DNA of 64,000 nucleotides from Methylobacter sp. (GCF_030680395.1 NZ_JAUXVR010000044.1:206460-270459), one strand, 5' to 3'; counted from the first letter of the stretch, positions 9,951 through 20,265 are shown. Notes: generated by a model from the sequence alone, not told the origin. Numbers and translations are program-made.

Positions 9951-11624
9951 ATGTCAGATATAGAAATCGCCCAACAAGCCAACATGAAACCGATCATCGG
10001 CTTGGTTAAAGAACAATACGGCATCGACGCCGAACACCTTGACCCTTACGGTCATTACAAAGCCAAGATGTCGCTGGAATACGTCAACAGTCTGTCCGAT
10101 AAAGAAGACGGCAAACTGATTTTAGTTACCGCAATCAGCCCTACCCCGGCCGGCGAAGGCAAGACCACCACCACCGTGGGCTTGGGCGATGCGATGAACC
10201 GTATCGGCAAAAAAACCATGATGTGCCTGCGCGAACCGTCATTAGGCCCGTGCTTTGGCGTAAAAGGCGGCGCGGCGGGCGGCGGTTACTCGCAAGTGGT
10301 GCCGATGGAAGACATCAACCTGCATTTTACCGGCGATTTTCATGCGATCGGCGTCGCGCACAATCTGCTGTCGGCGTTGATCGACAACCATATCAACCAC
10401 GGCAACGAACTGGACATAGATCCACGGCGCATCCAATGGAAACGCGTTGTCGACATGAACGACCGCGCCCTGCGTAACATCGTGGTCGGGATGGGCGGTC
10501 CGGCCAACGGCTACTTGCGTGAAGACGGTTACGACATCGTGGTCGCTTCCGAAGTCATGGCGATTTTATGTCTGGCGACCAGCCGCGCGGATCTTAAAGA
10601 ACGTCTCGGCCGCATCGTAATCGGCTATAAATCCGACCGGGTCACGCCGGTTTATGCCCGCGACCTGAACGCGCAAGGCTCGATGGCGGCCTTGCTAAAA
10701 GATGCGATCAAACCGAATCTGGTGCAAACACTGGAAAACAATATCGCGATTATCCACGGCGGGCCGTTCGCCAATATTGCCCACGGCTGCAACACCGTAA
10801 CCGCCACCAAAACCGCGCTGAAACTGGCCGATTATGTGGTGACCGAAGCGGGTTTCGGGGCCGATTTGGGCGCTGAAAAATTCCTAGACATCAAGTGCCG
10901 CATAGCCGGACTCAAGCCCTCCGCCGTGGTGCTGGTCGCCACGGTAAGAGCGCTAAAATTCCACGGCGGCGTGGTTAAAGAAGAATTAAATCAGGAGAAT
11001 TTGGCAGCGCTGGAACAAGGTTTTGCCAATCTTGAGCGCCATTACCACAATATTACTCACCATTACGGCCTGCCTTGCGTGGTGTGTATTAACCATTTTA
11101 CTTTTGATTCCGACGCAGAAATCGCTTTGCTGAAGAAAAAATGCGAAGCCTTGGGCGCAAAATGCATGGTTTCCAAACACTGGGCTGAAGGCGGCGCCGG
11201 TGCGGAAGAACTGGCCAGAGAAATCATCAACATCGCCGATAACCGCGAACCCGGATTTAACTACGTCTACGACGAAAACCTGAGCCTCTGGGAAAAAATC
11301 GAAGCCATTGCCACCAAGCTGTACGGTGCGGGCAGCGTCACCGCAAGCCCTAAAGTGAAAGCGCAACTGGCCGCATGGGATGTAGATTACGGCAAGTTCC
11401 CGATTTGCATGGCAAAAACCCAAATGTCGTTTTCAACCAATCCGAATTCCAAAGGCGCGCCGTCAGGGCATGTCATTGAAATCAGGGATGTTCGGCTGGC
11501 AAACGGCGCAGGCTTTATTGTGGCGATTGCGGGAGACATGATGACCATGCCCGGCTTACCTAAAGTGCCTGCTGCGGAAAGAATTGATATCGACAATAAC
11601 GGCAAAATCACCGGCTTATTTTAA
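9951..11624 (+). CDS. fhs: Formate-tetrahydrofolate ligase
   Basis: A 557-residue formyltetrahydrofolate synthetase, which joins formate to tetrahydrofolate with ATP and feeds C1 units to glyA and MtdA. The P-loop TPAGEGKT is at residues 65-72 and is followed by the family's glycine-rich KGGAAGGG (about residues 104-111). The length matches bacterial enzymes. It is the fourth plus-strand serine-cycle gene in a row. The 97-base gap upstream carries a small GTCGGG/CCCGAC inverted repeat (9861-9903), so it may have its own leader. No strong Shine-Dalgarno sequence is visible. Confidence 0.96.
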   Translation: MSDIEIAQQANMKPIIGLVKEQYGIDAEHLDPYGHYKAKMSLEYVNSLSDKEDGKLILVTAISPTPAGEGKTTTTVGLGDAMNRIGKKTMMCLREPSLGPCFGVKGGAAGGGYSQVVPMEDINLHFTGDFHAIGVAHNLLSALIDNHINHGNELDIDPRRIQWKRVVDMNDRALRNIVVGMGGPANGYLREDGYDIVVASEVMAILCLATSRADLKERLGRIVIGYKSDRVTPVYARDLNAQGSMAALLKDAIKPNLVQTLENNIAIIHGGPFANIAHGCNTVTATKTALKLADYVVTEAGFGADLGAEKFLDIKCRIAGLKPSAVVLVATVRALKFHGGVVKEELNQENLAALEQGFANLERHYHNITHHYGLPCVVCINHFTFDSDAEIALLKKKCEALGAKCMVSKHWAEGGAGAEELAREIINIADNREPGFNYVYDENLSLWEKIEAIATKLYGAGSVTASPKVKAQLAAWDVDYGKFPICMAKTQMSFSTNPNSKGAPSGHVIEIRDVRLANGAGFIVAIAGDMMTMPGLPKVPAAERIDIDNNGKITGLF

Positions 11625-11686
11625 CCAAAGAGGGGTTCAGCATATTGAACCCCTACCCCCACCTCCCCTTCATCCAAGGTAATATC

Positions 11687-12616
11687 ATGACAGACCAAAA
11701 ATTTCGACTCGTTACACGCAGTGATTTTGACGGCTTAATCTGCGCGGTTTTATTAAAAGAACTGGACTTGATTGACGATATTAAATTCGTCCATCCCAAG
11801 GACATGCAAGACGGCATCATCGATATTAACGACCGCGACATCACCACCAACCTACCTTATGTCAAAGGCGTGCATCTTGCCTTCGACCATCATTTAAGCG
11901 AAACCATCCGCAACGAAAAAGCCGAAAATCACATCATAGATCCGGATGCTCCTTCAGCCGCTCGAGTTGTTTATGATTATTACGGCGGCGCAACCCGCTT
12001 TCCTGCCAGCTGGAACGAAATGATGGCCGCTGTCGATAAGGGCGATGCGGCGCAATTCAATCGCGAAGAAATCTTGAATCCGGAAGACTGGGTGTTAATG
12101 AATTTCCTGATGGATGCGCGTACCGGTTTAGGCCGATTCAGAGACTTTACCGTGTCGAATTATCAATTAATGATGAACCTGATTGATTACTGCAAAGATC
12201 ATTCTATTAATGACATTCTGCAACTTCCCGACGTTCAGGAACGGGTCAATCTGTTTAAAGAACATGAAGCGGCAGCCAAAGAGCAAATTCAGCGCTGCTC
12301 TACTGTCTACAATAACCTGGTGGTATTGGATTTGCGCGATGAAGAAACCATCTACGCAGTCAATCGTTTCATGATTTATGCGCTGTACCCCGAATGCAAT
12401 ATCTCCATCCATGTCATGTGGGGCGTTAAGCAGCAAAATACCGTATTTGCGATAGGTAAATCTATCCTGAATCGCTCTTCCAACACCAATATCGGCGAGC
12501 TTTGCCTTAGCTATAATGGCGGCGGGCACCTGAACGCAGGAACTTGTCAGGTCGATAATCAGGACAGCGAACAACATTTAAAAGCCATTATTGCAAAAAT
12601 CAACCAGGATGGCTGA
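11687..12616 (+). CDS. DHH-family phosphoesterase (exopolyphosphatase-like)
   Basis: A 309-residue DHH/DHHA1 phosphoesterase. Metal-binding motifs are RSDFDG (Asp13 and Asp15), the DHH signature at residues 67-69 (AFDHHLSE) and the DHHA1 GGGH near the C-terminus (NGGGHLNAG). Such Mn-dependent enzymes cleave phosphoester or phosphoanhydride bonds in polyphosphate, nucleotides or oligonucleotides; the substrate cannot be told here. I prefer the ATG at 11687 to an upstream in-frame ATG at 11645, because homology begins there and the extra 14 residues are Pro-rich and unlike the family. It follows fhs by 62 bases and could be cotranscribed, but a role in the serine cycle is not obvious. Confidence 0.82.
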   Translation: MTDQKFRLVTRSDFDGLICAVLLKELDLIDDIKFVHPKDMQDGIIDINDRDITTNLPYVKGVHLAFDHHLSETIRNEKAENHIIDPDAPSAARVVYDYYGGATRFPASWNEMMAAVDKGDAAQFNREEILNPEDWVLMNFLMDARTGLGRFRDFTVSNYQLMMNLIDYCKDHSINDILQLPDVQERVNLFKEHEAAAKEQIQRCSTVYNNLVVLDLRDEETIYAVNRFMIYALYPECNISIHVMWGVKQQNTVFAIGKSILNRSSNTNIGELCLSYNGGGHLNAGTCQVDNQDSEQHLKAIIAKINQDG

Positions 12617-12919
12617 TTAGCTTCACACAGAGGCGCATCAACTTGATAGACGATTTAAAGCCTTGCACTTTGCCGAGGACATGAAGCTACCTTGAGCTTC
12701 GTGTCCTCGGCAACAGCGCCATGCATCGCCTGAAATGCATGCTGTTGATGCGCTACCTTCGGACTTGAACACCATCCGACGTTGACCGGACAGATCAAGA
12801 CACTCTTTCCTTCCGCTGACTTTCCACTGCACCCGCGGAACCGCCGAATCAACACTCACAAGTTAAACTCTATTCTCCTGTATAATGTTTAGCCAATCTT
12901 TTAAGAACTTACTGCGTTT
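12617..12919. other. Intergenic region with strong hairpins and a -10 box
   Basis: A 303-base gap. It holds a long stem (12671-12712, described separately) nested inside a weaker outer pairing of GCGCATCAAC (about 12633) with GTTGATGCGC (about 12743). There is also a near-consensus -10 element TATAAT at 12881-12886, 34 bases before the next gene; no convincing -35 was found. No coding sequence here looks real. Confidence 0.5.
12671..12712. repeat. 18-bp inverted repeat (REP-like or RNA hairpin)
   Basis: TGCCGAGGACATGAAGCT (12671-12688) pairs with AGCTTCGTGTCCTCGGCA (12695-12712) with a single mismatch and a six-base loop. No U-tract follows, so a REP-type element, an mRNA-stabilising hairpin after the DHH gene, or part of a small RNA are all possible. 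Confidence 0.7.
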
Positions 12920-13729
12920 ATGTATAGATATGAAGGCCGGGTTATCTACGAAAGTCACGATGATGACGGCATTTTAGAGGTTGTCGAGCGTGATGGCGTA
13001 AGGTCCCTGCACTTTGGCTCGTTTCCCCGGCAGAGCAGCATGCTGCTGTCCGACCCGGATAAACTGTACCTGAATTATGTGCGCGCCATGACCAGCTGGA
13101 TGTTGTTCAAACCCACGCTGGATGATGAGGCCTTGATTATCGGCTTGGGCGGCGGCTCGTTAACCAAGCATCTGCTACATCACTTCCCGGACTGCCGTTT
13201 AAAAGCCATAGAATACAGGGAAAGCGTGGTCAAGATCGCGCGCAGTCATTTCGGCCTGCCCCTCGATCCGCGCCTGAAAATGATAATCGATGACGGTGCG
13301 AAATATGTGCGCCAACGAACCGAAAGCCAAAGCGAACAATACAGCCTGATGTTTATCGATGCATTTGACCATGAAGGCATGGCGTCATCAATCAGTAATC
13401 ATGCCTTTTTTGATGCCTGTAAGGCTTTGCTGAAAAAAGACGGCATGCTGGTCATCAACCTTTGGGGCGGCCTCAGCAATCCCCTATTCCAGCAGGTTGC
13501 CCTGTGGCTGGGAAGTACTTTTGACTGGAGAGTTCTATTTCTCCCCGTTAAAAACCGTGGCAATATTATCGGCTTGGCCTTCAATAAAGAGGCTCCTCTC
13601 TATTCAATGAAAGATTTAAGAACCAGAGCCATCATTCTTGAACAGCTTTACCAGATCGAATTTATCTCTTATTTAAAAGAGATAGCCAAACACAATTCCA
13701 GCGTCATCAACAACTCGATACAAAAATAA
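12920..13729 (+). CDS. Spermidine-synthase-like methyltransferase-fold protein
   Basis: A 269-residue protein of the polyamine aminopropyltransferase fold. The SAM/dcSAM-binding motif IIGLGGGSL is at about residues 73-81, an acidic residue ends the next strand (AIEYRE), and the catalytic-region motif FIDAFDHEG is at about residues 145-153. It lacks the N-terminal HPxxH-type features of canonical SpeE and is shorter, so true spermidine synthase activity is uncertain; many such stand-alone proteins are uncharacterised. Its stop overlaps the ygiQ start (TAATG), showing translational coupling with the radical SAM gene. Confidence 0.75.
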   Translation: MYRYEGRVIYESHDDDGILEVVERDGVRSLHFGSFPRQSSMLLSDPDKLYLNYVRAMTSWMLFKPTLDDEALIIGLGGGSLTKHLLHHFPDCRLKAIEYRESVVKIARSHFGLPLDPRLKMIIDDGAKYVRQRTESQSEQYSLMFIDAFDHEGMASSISNHAFFDACKALLKKDGMLVINLWGGLSNPLFQQVALWLGSTFDWRVLFLPVKNRGNIIGLAFNKEAPLYSMKDLRTRAIILEQLYQIEFISYLKEIAKHNSSVINNSIQK

Positions 13730-15894
13730 TGTCTACCGCCTTACAAACCGAACCCAACCTGTTCAGTTACCGCTTATACTGGGCGCAACGCTTTGGCGTT
13801 GCGCCTGTTTTGCCGATGAGCAAGGCGGAAATGGACGACCTCGGCTGGGATGCCTGCGATGTGATTTTAGTAACCGGCGATGCCTATATCGATCACCCGA
13901 GCTTTGGCATGGCGCTGATTGGAAGGCTGCTTGAAGCGCAAGGATTCCGGGTCGGCATCATCTCCCAGCCCGACTGGACCAGCGCCAAGGATTTCATGAA
14001 GCTCGGCCGCCCGAACCTGTTTTTCGGCGTGACCGGCGGCAATATGGATTCCATGGTCAATCGTTACACTTCGGACAAAAAAATCCGCTCCAACGATGCC
14101 TATACACCCAACGGCGCGGCGGGCAAACGCCCTGACCGCGCTGTCAACGTCTACTCGCACCGCTGCCGCGAGGCTTATAAAGATGTGCCTATTATCATCG
14201 GCGGCATCGAAGCCAGTTTGCGCCGCATCGCGCATTACGATTATTGGTCCGATAAGGTCAGGAAATCCGTGCTGCTGGACTCCAAAGCCGACCTGCTGGT
14301 TTACGGCAACGCCGAGCGCCAAGTCGTCGAAATCGCTCATCGCCTGGCTAACGGCGAAGCCATATCGGAGCTGAAAGGCATACGCGGCACGGTACACTTT
14401 GTTAAACAAATACCGGAAGGCTGGGCGGTTAAAGACTCCACCGATATTGATAAACCCGGCGCGGCGATGATACCTATCGACCCGTACCAGGAACAGCCTG
14501 CCTGCGATAAAAAACCGGAACAGAGCAATGCGGACGAAAAAGTCATTCATTTTGATAAATTGCAGATCAGAAACCAGCGCGCGCAAACCGTCATACGCCT
14601 ACCCGCTTATGAAACAGTAAAAGACGACCCGATACTGTATGCTCATGCCTCGCGCGTCATGCATGGCGAGACCAACCCCGGTAACGCGCGCGCATTGATT
14701 CAACTGCACGGCACGCGCCAAGTGTGGATTAATCCGCCGCCTATTCCGCTGACCACCAAAGAAATGGACGGCGTGTTCGACTTGCCCTATTCCCGCGTAC
14801 CGCACAAGGAATACGGCAACGCCAACGTGCCCGCCTTTGAAATGATCCAGCATTCGGTCAACATCATGCGCGGCTGTTTCGGCGGCTGCACCTTCTGCTC
14901 GATCACCGAACATGAAGGACGGATCATCCAAAGCCGATCGGAAGATTCGATTATCAAGGAAATCGAAGCCATCCGCGACACCTCGCCCGCGTTTACCGGC
15001 CATATTTCCGACTTGGGCGGCCCCACCGCCAACATGTACCGGCTGGCCTGCAAAGACCCGGAAATCGAAGCCGCTTGCCGTAAGCCGTCCTGCGTTTACC
15101 CCGGCATTTGCCCCAACCTGAACACCGACCATACGCCGCTGATTAAGCTCTACCGCAGAGCCCGCGCCTTGCCCGGTATCAAGAAAATCTTTATCGCCTC
15201 CGGTCTGCGTTACGACCTGGCCGTAGAATCGCCGGAATACGTCAAGGAACTGGTCACCCATCATGTCGGCGGCTATCTTAAAATCGCTCCGGAACATACC
15301 GAGCAAGGCGTGCTATCCAAAATGATGAAGCCGGGCATGGGCACTTATGACCGCTTCAAGGAAATGTTTGACAAGTATTCAAAGGAAGCCGGTAAAGAGC
15401 AATATTTGATCCCGTACTTTATCGCAGCCCATCCCGGCACTACCGATAACGACATGCTCAATCTGGCGTTATGGCTAAAGCGTAACGGTTTCAGGGCCGA
15501 CCAGGTGCAGGCATTCTTGCCTTCGCCGATGTCCATCGCCACCGCCATGTATCACTCCGGCAAAGACACTTTGCGTAAAGTCAGTCGCTTTGCCGAAGAC
15601 ATTGCTATACCCAAGAGCTTCAAGCAGCGCCGCCTGCACAAAGCCTTCCTGCGCTATCACGACCCCAAAAACTGGCCGTTGTTGCGCGAAGCCTTAAAAG
15701 ATATGGGCCGCAGCGAATTGATCGGCAACGGCAAGCAGCATTTGATCCCTACCTTTCAGCCCAAAGGCACGGTTGAAACGCCCGACAAAATTCAACGCTT
15801 TAAAACCAAATACACCGGACTGGACAATCCCCGTTCCGGAAAAAGCAAACCGTATTCTGCAAACAAAAATAAAACGAAAAGAAAGCCAAAATAA
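13729..15894 (+). CDS. YgiQ-type radical SAM protein
   Basis: A 721-residue radical SAM protein of the YgiQ (UPF0313) family. The 4Fe-4S cluster cysteines are Cys383, Cys387 and Cys390 in [10 protein letters not shown]. The N-terminal B12-binding-like domain includes [16 protein letters not shown] (about residues 45-60), and the C-terminus is Lys/Arg-rich. Family members are widespread and their reaction is not established. The start overlaps the preceding stop by one base. No terminator was seen before the tRNA, which has its own -10 box at 15930. Confidence 0.92.
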   Translation: MSTALQTEPNLFSYRLYWAQRFGVAPVLPMSKAEMDDLGWDACDVILVTGDAYIDHPSFGMALIGRLLEAQGFRVGIISQPDWTSAKDFMKLGRPNLFFGVTGGNMDSMVNRYTSDKKIRSNDAYTPNGAAGKRPDRAVNVYSHRCREAYKDVPIIIGGIEASLRRIAHYDYWSDKVRKSVLLDSKADLLVYGNAERQVVEIAHRLANGEAISELKGIRGTVHFVKQIPEGWAVKDSTDIDKPGAAMIPIDPYQEQPACDKKPEQSNADEKVIHFDKLQIRNQRAQTVIRLPAYETVKDDPILYAHASRVMHGETNPGNARALIQLHGTRQVWINPPPIPLTTKEMDGVFDLPYSRVPHKEYGNANVPAFEMIQHSVNIMRGCFGGCTFCSITEHEGRIIQSRSEDSIIKEIEAIRDTSPAFTGHISDLGGPTANMYRLACKDPEIEAACRKPSCVYPGICPNLNTDHTPLIKLYRRARALPGIKKIFIASGLRYDLAVESPEYVKELVTHHVGGYLKIAPEHTEQGVLSKMMKPGMGTYDRFKEMFDKYSKEAGKEQYLIPYFIAAHPGTTDNDMLNLALWLKRNGFRADQVQAFLPSPMSIATAMYHSGKDTLRKVSRFAEDIAIPKSFKQRRLHKAFLRYHDPKNWPLLREALKDMGRSELIGNGKQHLIPTFQPKGTVETPDKIQRFKTKYTGLDNPRSGKSKPYSANKNKTKRKPK

Positions 15895-15929
15895 TCCACT
15901 AAAGCACTAGCCAAAGAAGATTTGTTGTG

Positions 15930-15935
15930 TATAAT
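15930..15935 (+). promoter_or_regulatory. -10 element of the tRNA-Thr gene
   Basis: A perfect TATAAT ends 12 bases before the mature tRNA 5' end. A matching -35 is weak, in the tail of the ygiQ gene. Confidence 0.55.
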
Positions 15936-15947
15936 ACCCGCTTCTTT

Positions 15948-16023
15948 GCTGGTGTAGCTCAGTCGGTAGAGCAGCTGATTTGTAATCAGCCGGTCGCGGG
16001 TTCGATTCCCATCGCCAGCTCCA
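15948..16023 (+). tRNA. tRNA-Thr (anticodon TGT)
   Basis: A 76-base cloverleaf with encoded CCA. The acceptor stem GCTGGTG pairs with CGCCAGC (one G-U pair), the D-arm is TAGCTCAGTCGGTAGAGC-like, the anticodon stem CTGAT/ATCAG encloses TTTGTAA giving anticodon TGT, and the T-loop is GGTTCGATTCC. The discriminator base is T. TGT reads ACA and, with modification, other threonine codons. Confidence 0.96.
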
Positions 16024-16031
16024 AGAATATC

Positions 16032-16064
16032 AAGGCTTTAGGTGCAAACCTAAGGCCTTTTTTA
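16032..16064 (+). terminator. Terminator after tRNA-Thr
   Basis: AAGGCTTTAGG pairs with CCTAAGGCCTT (one G-U wobble) across a six-base loop, and the stem runs into six T residues. It ends nine bases after the tRNA CCA start and also separates it from the convergent SecA-like gene. Confidence 0.85.
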
Positions 16065-16104
16065 TTGCCTGTCACTTTATCATCACGCTTTAATCATATA
16101 CCGC

Positions 16105-18096
16105 TTATTTCTTATCTAAGCCAATGAAGCCTAATGCCTGCCGCCATTTCTTATCTCTTCGTATCGTGTCAAGCCTGATTTTACGGGCATAATGCTCAGC
16201 TTTAGTCTGCGCATAAAGAACCAGTAAGCGGAAAAGATTTTCTTGTATGAACCTGGTATTTGGCAATATTGATCTTGCCGCTGCCCGCGTGATTAACGGC
16301 GCATATCTGATAAATAACTCATCTTCCAAACTGACAATGGCTTCGACAGTCCCCGGATCGCCTTGACGGGCTGCACGGCCGAATAATTGCCTGTCCACTC
16401 GCGCACTTTCATGAAACTCGGTCAATATAACGTGCAGCCCTCCTGTTTCAGCCACTTCATCCGATAGCTTGATGTCGGTGCCCCGACCCGCCATATTCGT
16501 GGCTACCGTTACCTTGCCCGGTAAACCTGCCTGTGCGACCGCTTCCGCTTCAATATCGTCTTGGCGCGCATTCAGCACGGTATGCACAAGCCCCATGTCG
16601 GCAAGGAGCCGGCCCAGATATTCAGACCCTTCTACGGAACGCGTGCCAACTAACACGGCCCTTCCCATTGCCGCCAATTCGGCCGTGCGAACGGCTACAT
16701 GCTGCCATCGCGCTTCCGAAGTCAAAAACACCCGATCCGGCAATCTTTTTCGACGGCTGGCTTTGTGCGTCGGAACCTTTGCCACCGAAATATCGTAAAA
16801 CCGCTTCAACTCAGGTTCGACTTCTTTAGCAGTTCCCGTCATGCCTGAAAGGAGCAGATAGCGTCCAAAAAATCGCTGATAGGTAATTTGTGACAAGGTT
16901 TTTCGTTGCCCGCTTATTTCGCAATTTTCCTTAACCTCAATCATCTGATGCAGCCCCCGCTCCCAAGTCCTGTCAGGCATCGCGCGGCCGGTGAACTCAT
17001 CGACAATCTGCACTTTGTTTTCTGCAACGATGTAGTGTTGATCCCGTTGAAACAAATATAGGGCCGACAGGGCTTTTTGTATCAGTTCATGACGCCATAA
17101 GGTCGATTTCCATAAGCCATCCAAATCCTCAGTAAGGCTCTTGAGCGTTTGATTGCCTGTCGCGGTTAGCCAAATATCCCGGTCCTTGCTCTGCACAAAA
17201 TCCACATTGGCTTTTAATTGCTGCGCCACGGTAATGGCTTGGTCATAAACCTTCTCGTCAATATCATCGGGTACCGTTTCCGAAATAATCAGCGGTGTGC
17301 GCGCCTCATCAATCAGAACGCTATCGGCCTCGTCGACAATGGCCACATGTAAACCGCTTAATATTAATGCGGGCGCAGAACGGTTATTCTCCAATCGGCG
17401 AAGTTTAAGATGGGAATGCAACACTCCGCCTGCCGCGATTCGATCCTTTAAGTAATCAAAGGTCAGTTCTTTATTTGAAACGTAGACAATATTATTGGCG
17501 TATTGCTCGCGGCGCATGTCCAGAGCGGTATCCTGAATCACTACACCGAGGGAAAAGCCGAAAAAAGAAAACAGCGGCTCATTTTTTTCGGCATCGCGTT
17601 CGGCCAGATAATCGTTGACGGTAACAACATGCACTGAAGCGCCCGTGGCGGCGGCAGTACATATCGCTAAGGTAGCGGCAAGCGTTTTGCCCTCCCCTGT
17701 GGACATTTCGGCAATCTTTCCCTGTAACAGAAAACGCCCGGCCATCAACTGAACATCATGATGGCGCATGCCCAGTATGCGTCTTGATGCTTCGCGTATA
17801 ACTGCAAAGGCGATCACCAGCAGATCATCGCGAAAGCCTTTTTTTTGCAGTTCCCGACCAACTGTAGACAACTCGGCGCGCAAACCGTCGTCTTGATGCT
17901 TCCAAATGGAAGACTCCAGCGCATTAACTTTTTGTACAAAACGTTTGGCTTTAGCGGTGCCGCTCGAAGAGAAGTGGGCCATGAACCCGCGCAAGCGCTC
18001 TTCAAGCTCGGATTCATGCAAGTCGACCCGTTCGACGTAGCAGCCATCGCTAACCTCTATGGTGCGCCCGGCAATCAGCGCTCGAATATCAGACAC
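16105..18096 (-). CDS. Compact SecA-like ATPase of the giant-protein locus
   Basis: A 663-residue SecA paralogue, well below the roughly 900 residues of housekeeping SecA. Present are Walker A GEGKT (residues 134-138), DEAD (255-258), SGMTGTA (417-423), NMAGRGTDIKL (534-544) and GRAARQGDPG (about 576), so both nucleotide-binding folds and part of the preprotein-crosslinking domain remain. The C-terminus stops in the helical scaffold region, with no Cys-rich SecB/zinc tail; the N-terminus also differs from canonical SecA. It is the last gene of the minus-strand locus and overlaps the M50-HlyD fusion by eight bases, so the two are translationally coupled. I infer that it powers export of the LEPR-XLL giant protein encoded upstream; whether it uses SecYEG is unknown. 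Confidence 0.88.
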   Translation of the reverse strand: MSDIRALIAGRTIEVSDGCYVERVDLHESELEERLRGFMAHFSSSGTAKAKRFVQKVNALESSIWKHQDDGLRAELSTVGRELQKKGFRDDLLVIAFAVIREASRRILGMRHHDVQLMAGRFLLQGKIAEMSTGEGKTLAATLAICTAAATGASVHVVTVNDYLAERDAEKNEPLFSFFGFSLGVVIQDTALDMRREQYANNIVYVSNKELTFDYLKDRIAAGGVLHSHLKLRRLENNRSAPALILSGLHVAIVDEADSVLIDEARTPLIISETVPDDIDEKVYDQAITVAQQLKANVDFVQSKDRDIWLTATGNQTLKSLTEDLDGLWKSTLWRHELIQKALSALYLFQRDQHYIVAENKVQIVDEFTGRAMPDRTWERGLHQMIEVKENCEISGQRKTLSQITYQRFFGRYLLLSGMTGTAKEVEPELKRFYDISVAKVPTHKASRRKRLPDRVFLTSEARWQHVAVRTAELAAMGRAVLVGTRSVEGSEYLGRLLADMGLVHTVLNARQDDIEAEAVAQAGLPGKVTVATNMAGRGTDIKLSDEVAETGGLHVILTEFHESARVDRQLFGRAARQGDPGTVEAIVSLEDELFIRYAPLITRAAARSILPNTRFIQENLFRLLVLYAQTKAEHYARKIRLDTIRRDKKWRQALGFIGLDKK

Positions 18097-20236
18097 CGAA
18101 GCGACTCAGGAATAATTGCCGCAAACGGCGTAAGCCCTGCCAGGCTAAAGGCTCATTGCCATGATCGAAGCGAACGTGTACGCGCTCTCCAAACGTTACC
18201 GTTGAAACAGTCTCCGGCAGTGCAATATCTACGATAAAAACGCGCTCGACCGTCTTCAATCCGTCCGGATCGTCGGGGACGGTGGCGATGGTTCCGCCGC
18301 CGCTTAACGATAAGGCCGCAGATGGCAGTTCGTTTATCCCGCCTGCGGATTCCCTGGCTAAGTTAACGTGGTGGCTTTGAGCGATCCAATTCGATAGCCG
18401 CAGTTCTATCGACGCCAGCCGCGAGCGCACCAAATCTATATCGTCTTGGAGAACAACCACGCGCGTCAATAAAGCATCGCGTTCCAATACATAGCCGATC
18501 AGGTCGCCTTTTTTGAAATATTTGCAGGGCATATCTTGCGGCTGCGCAGCGACAAACACACCCTCGGTATTGGCATAACCGATCAGATTTTCAGCACGTT
18601 TCTCCATCTGAGTCCGCTTCTCCTGCTCGCCTTGCAATTGCCGAAACAAAACCGCAGCCTTTGTCGGTTCAGTAAATTGTTCCGCGTTATATTTTGCCTC
18701 GGTTTCTTTAACTTTGGCTGTTGCGACGGCAAGCTCGGTGAATAGCAAATCATCCTCTAAGACATACAGCGGCGTTGATTTCTTGACCCTTACGCCGGGA
18801 GAAACCAACCAGCGGCGAAAAAAACCGTTGCCCCCGGCACGTAAAATGGACTGATCAGGCAACCAGACGACTCCCTCGGCGCTGGTATAAAGCGGCATCG
18901 GCAGGACAAAGCCCAACAATCCTATACTGGTCAGCATAGTCAGCGAGACCACTAATGACGCCTTACGCCGTCGTCTCAAATTGGCTGAGCCTGTCACATG
19001 CTTATAAGCCGCCCATAAGGGTATTGCGATCAGTTTAAAACCGCCCCATAGCGCCAGTAGAACGCCGAAAATAAAAAACTTGTCGGCAATAAATAGAATG
19101 ACAGACACCGTCACGAAAGTACGATACAGCCATGCCAGCGGTGTATAACAAAGCAGCCAAAGCCGTTCCGATTGGGTCTCATGCGAAGGGGCGAAATCAT
19201 GCGCACCAAAGACATGCTTATCCCAAAAGTAGGTCAGGTACTTTTGCCCGCGCTGGGCGAGATTGGGAATTTCAACCAGGTCGGTAAAAATATAATAGCC
19301 GTCGTAGCGCAGTAACGGATTGCCGTTTACCACCAGCGAAGAAACGCCGGCAACCACCATCACGTTAAACGCCATCGCACGAACAATGCCCGGCTCAATC
19401 GACAGCCAAACATACAGTGCCAGCGCAGCAAGAAAAAGTTCGACCAGCATGCCTGCCGCCGCCACGATGGCGCGTTTGTATTTTGAAGGGAACGCCGCCG
19501 ACGCAGAAGCATCCACATAGGGTACGGGCGCAAAGACAAGAAACATCAGTCCCATTTCATGCACTGCACCGCCCCATACTTTAACCGCGAAAGCGTGTCC
19601 CAACTCATGCAGCAACTTAACGACCGGAAAAACCAGAACCATCACCATCAGGTTGCTTGATGACAGCACGTTATCCGATAAATTGTTGGTCAACTCCGGC
19701 CAATGCTGCGCCGCCAGAAACATCGCAGGAAACACCACTGCCAGCCACAGCAAAGCGCCCGCCGGGCTAAAAAGCCAGGCCAAGCTCGGCACCCAGCGCG
19801 ACAGGAAATTATCGGGATCGACCAATGGCAGCTTAAGGCTCATCGGGTTAAGGAACCACTGCTTCAAGATAGCAATGCGTTTTTTGTTATACCGCTGAAA
19901 CAGCGCTACCGAATCCGGCACAGAATCGACTTGCAACAGGTCGGCCGCATGCATTTGCACCAATAAATCGACAACCTCGTTTTGGGTGCAGGCATCTCCT
20001 TCGCCTCCGGTATTAGCAAGTTCCCACAGCGTCTGAACCGACTTTGCGCCATCCATTCCCTTTACCAGCGCATAAGCTCTCGGAGAAAGCCTGTGATACC
20101 GTCCGCCGGTCTGGTCCTGCATCACATACCAAACCTGGCCGCGATACACATGGCGATGCACGCGCGCTTGCGGAGCCAGGCGCGGTTTTAACTCGGCAAC
20201 GCTGTGCCATGAAGAACTGAAAATACTGCGAGTCAT
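18089..20236 (-). CDS. PqqD-like / M50 protease / HlyD fusion membrane protein
   Basis: A 715-residue fusion. Residues about 25-105 form a PqqD-like winged helix (GRYHRLSPRAYALVKGM region), a peptide-recognition module in other systems. The membrane part carries the M50 site-2-protease motif HELGH at 210-214 and NPLLRYDGYY (306-315), whose Asp312 is the likely third zinc ligand, within some six to eight membrane helices. After the last helix (about 440-455) comes a HlyD-like arm: a split lipoyl/barrel region with coiled coil at about 500-560 and a final beta domain. The layout resembles peptide-exporter-associated YydH/M50-HlyD proteins. It may recognise and process the cargo leader while bridging the inner membrane to TolC. 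Start supported by an AAGAG sequence. Confidence 0.85.
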   Translation of the reverse strand: MTRSIFSSSWHSVAELKPRLAPQARVHRHVYRGQVWYVMQDQTGGRYHRLSPRAYALVKGMDGAKSVQTLWELANTGGEGDACTQNEVVDLLVQMHAADLLQVDSVPDSVALFQRYNKKRIAILKQWFLNPMSLKLPLVDPDNFLSRWVPSLAWLFSPAGALLWLAVVFPAMFLAAQHWPELTNNLSDNVLSSSNLMVMVLVFPVVKLLHELGHAFAVKVWGGAVHEMGLMFLVFAPVPYVDASASAAFPSKYKRAIVAAAGMLVELFLAALALYVWLSIEPGIVRAMAFNVMVVAGVSSLVVNGNPLLRYDGYYIFTDLVEIPNLAQRGQKYLTYFWDKHVFGAHDFAPSHETQSERLWLLCYTPLAWLYRTFVTVSVILFIADKFFIFGVLLALWGGFKLIAIPLWAAYKHVTGSANLRRRRKASLVVSLTMLTSIGLLGFVLPMPLYTSAEGVVWLPDQSILRAGGNGFFRRWLVSPGVRVKKSTPLYVLEDDLLFTELAVATAKVKETEAKYNAEQFTEPTKAAVLFRQLQGEQEKRTQMEKRAENLIGYANTEGVFVAAQPQDMPCKYFKKGDLIGYVLERDALLTRVVVLQDDIDLVRSRLASIELRLSNWIAQSHHVNLARESAGGINELPSAALSLSGGGTIATVPDDPDGLKTVERVFIVDIALPETVSTVTFGERVHVRFDHGNEPLAWQGLRRLRQLFLSRFGV

Positions 20237-20265
20237 TGACAGCTCTTCATCTGGAAAAACTGCAC

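Noticed and set aside
12638..12859. Small minus-strand ORFs over the hairpin region
   Set aside because: They consist of the inverted repeat sequence and show no protein-like conservation signals.
15927..16127. Small ORF over tRNA-Thr
   Set aside because: It is the translated tRNA and terminator sequence.
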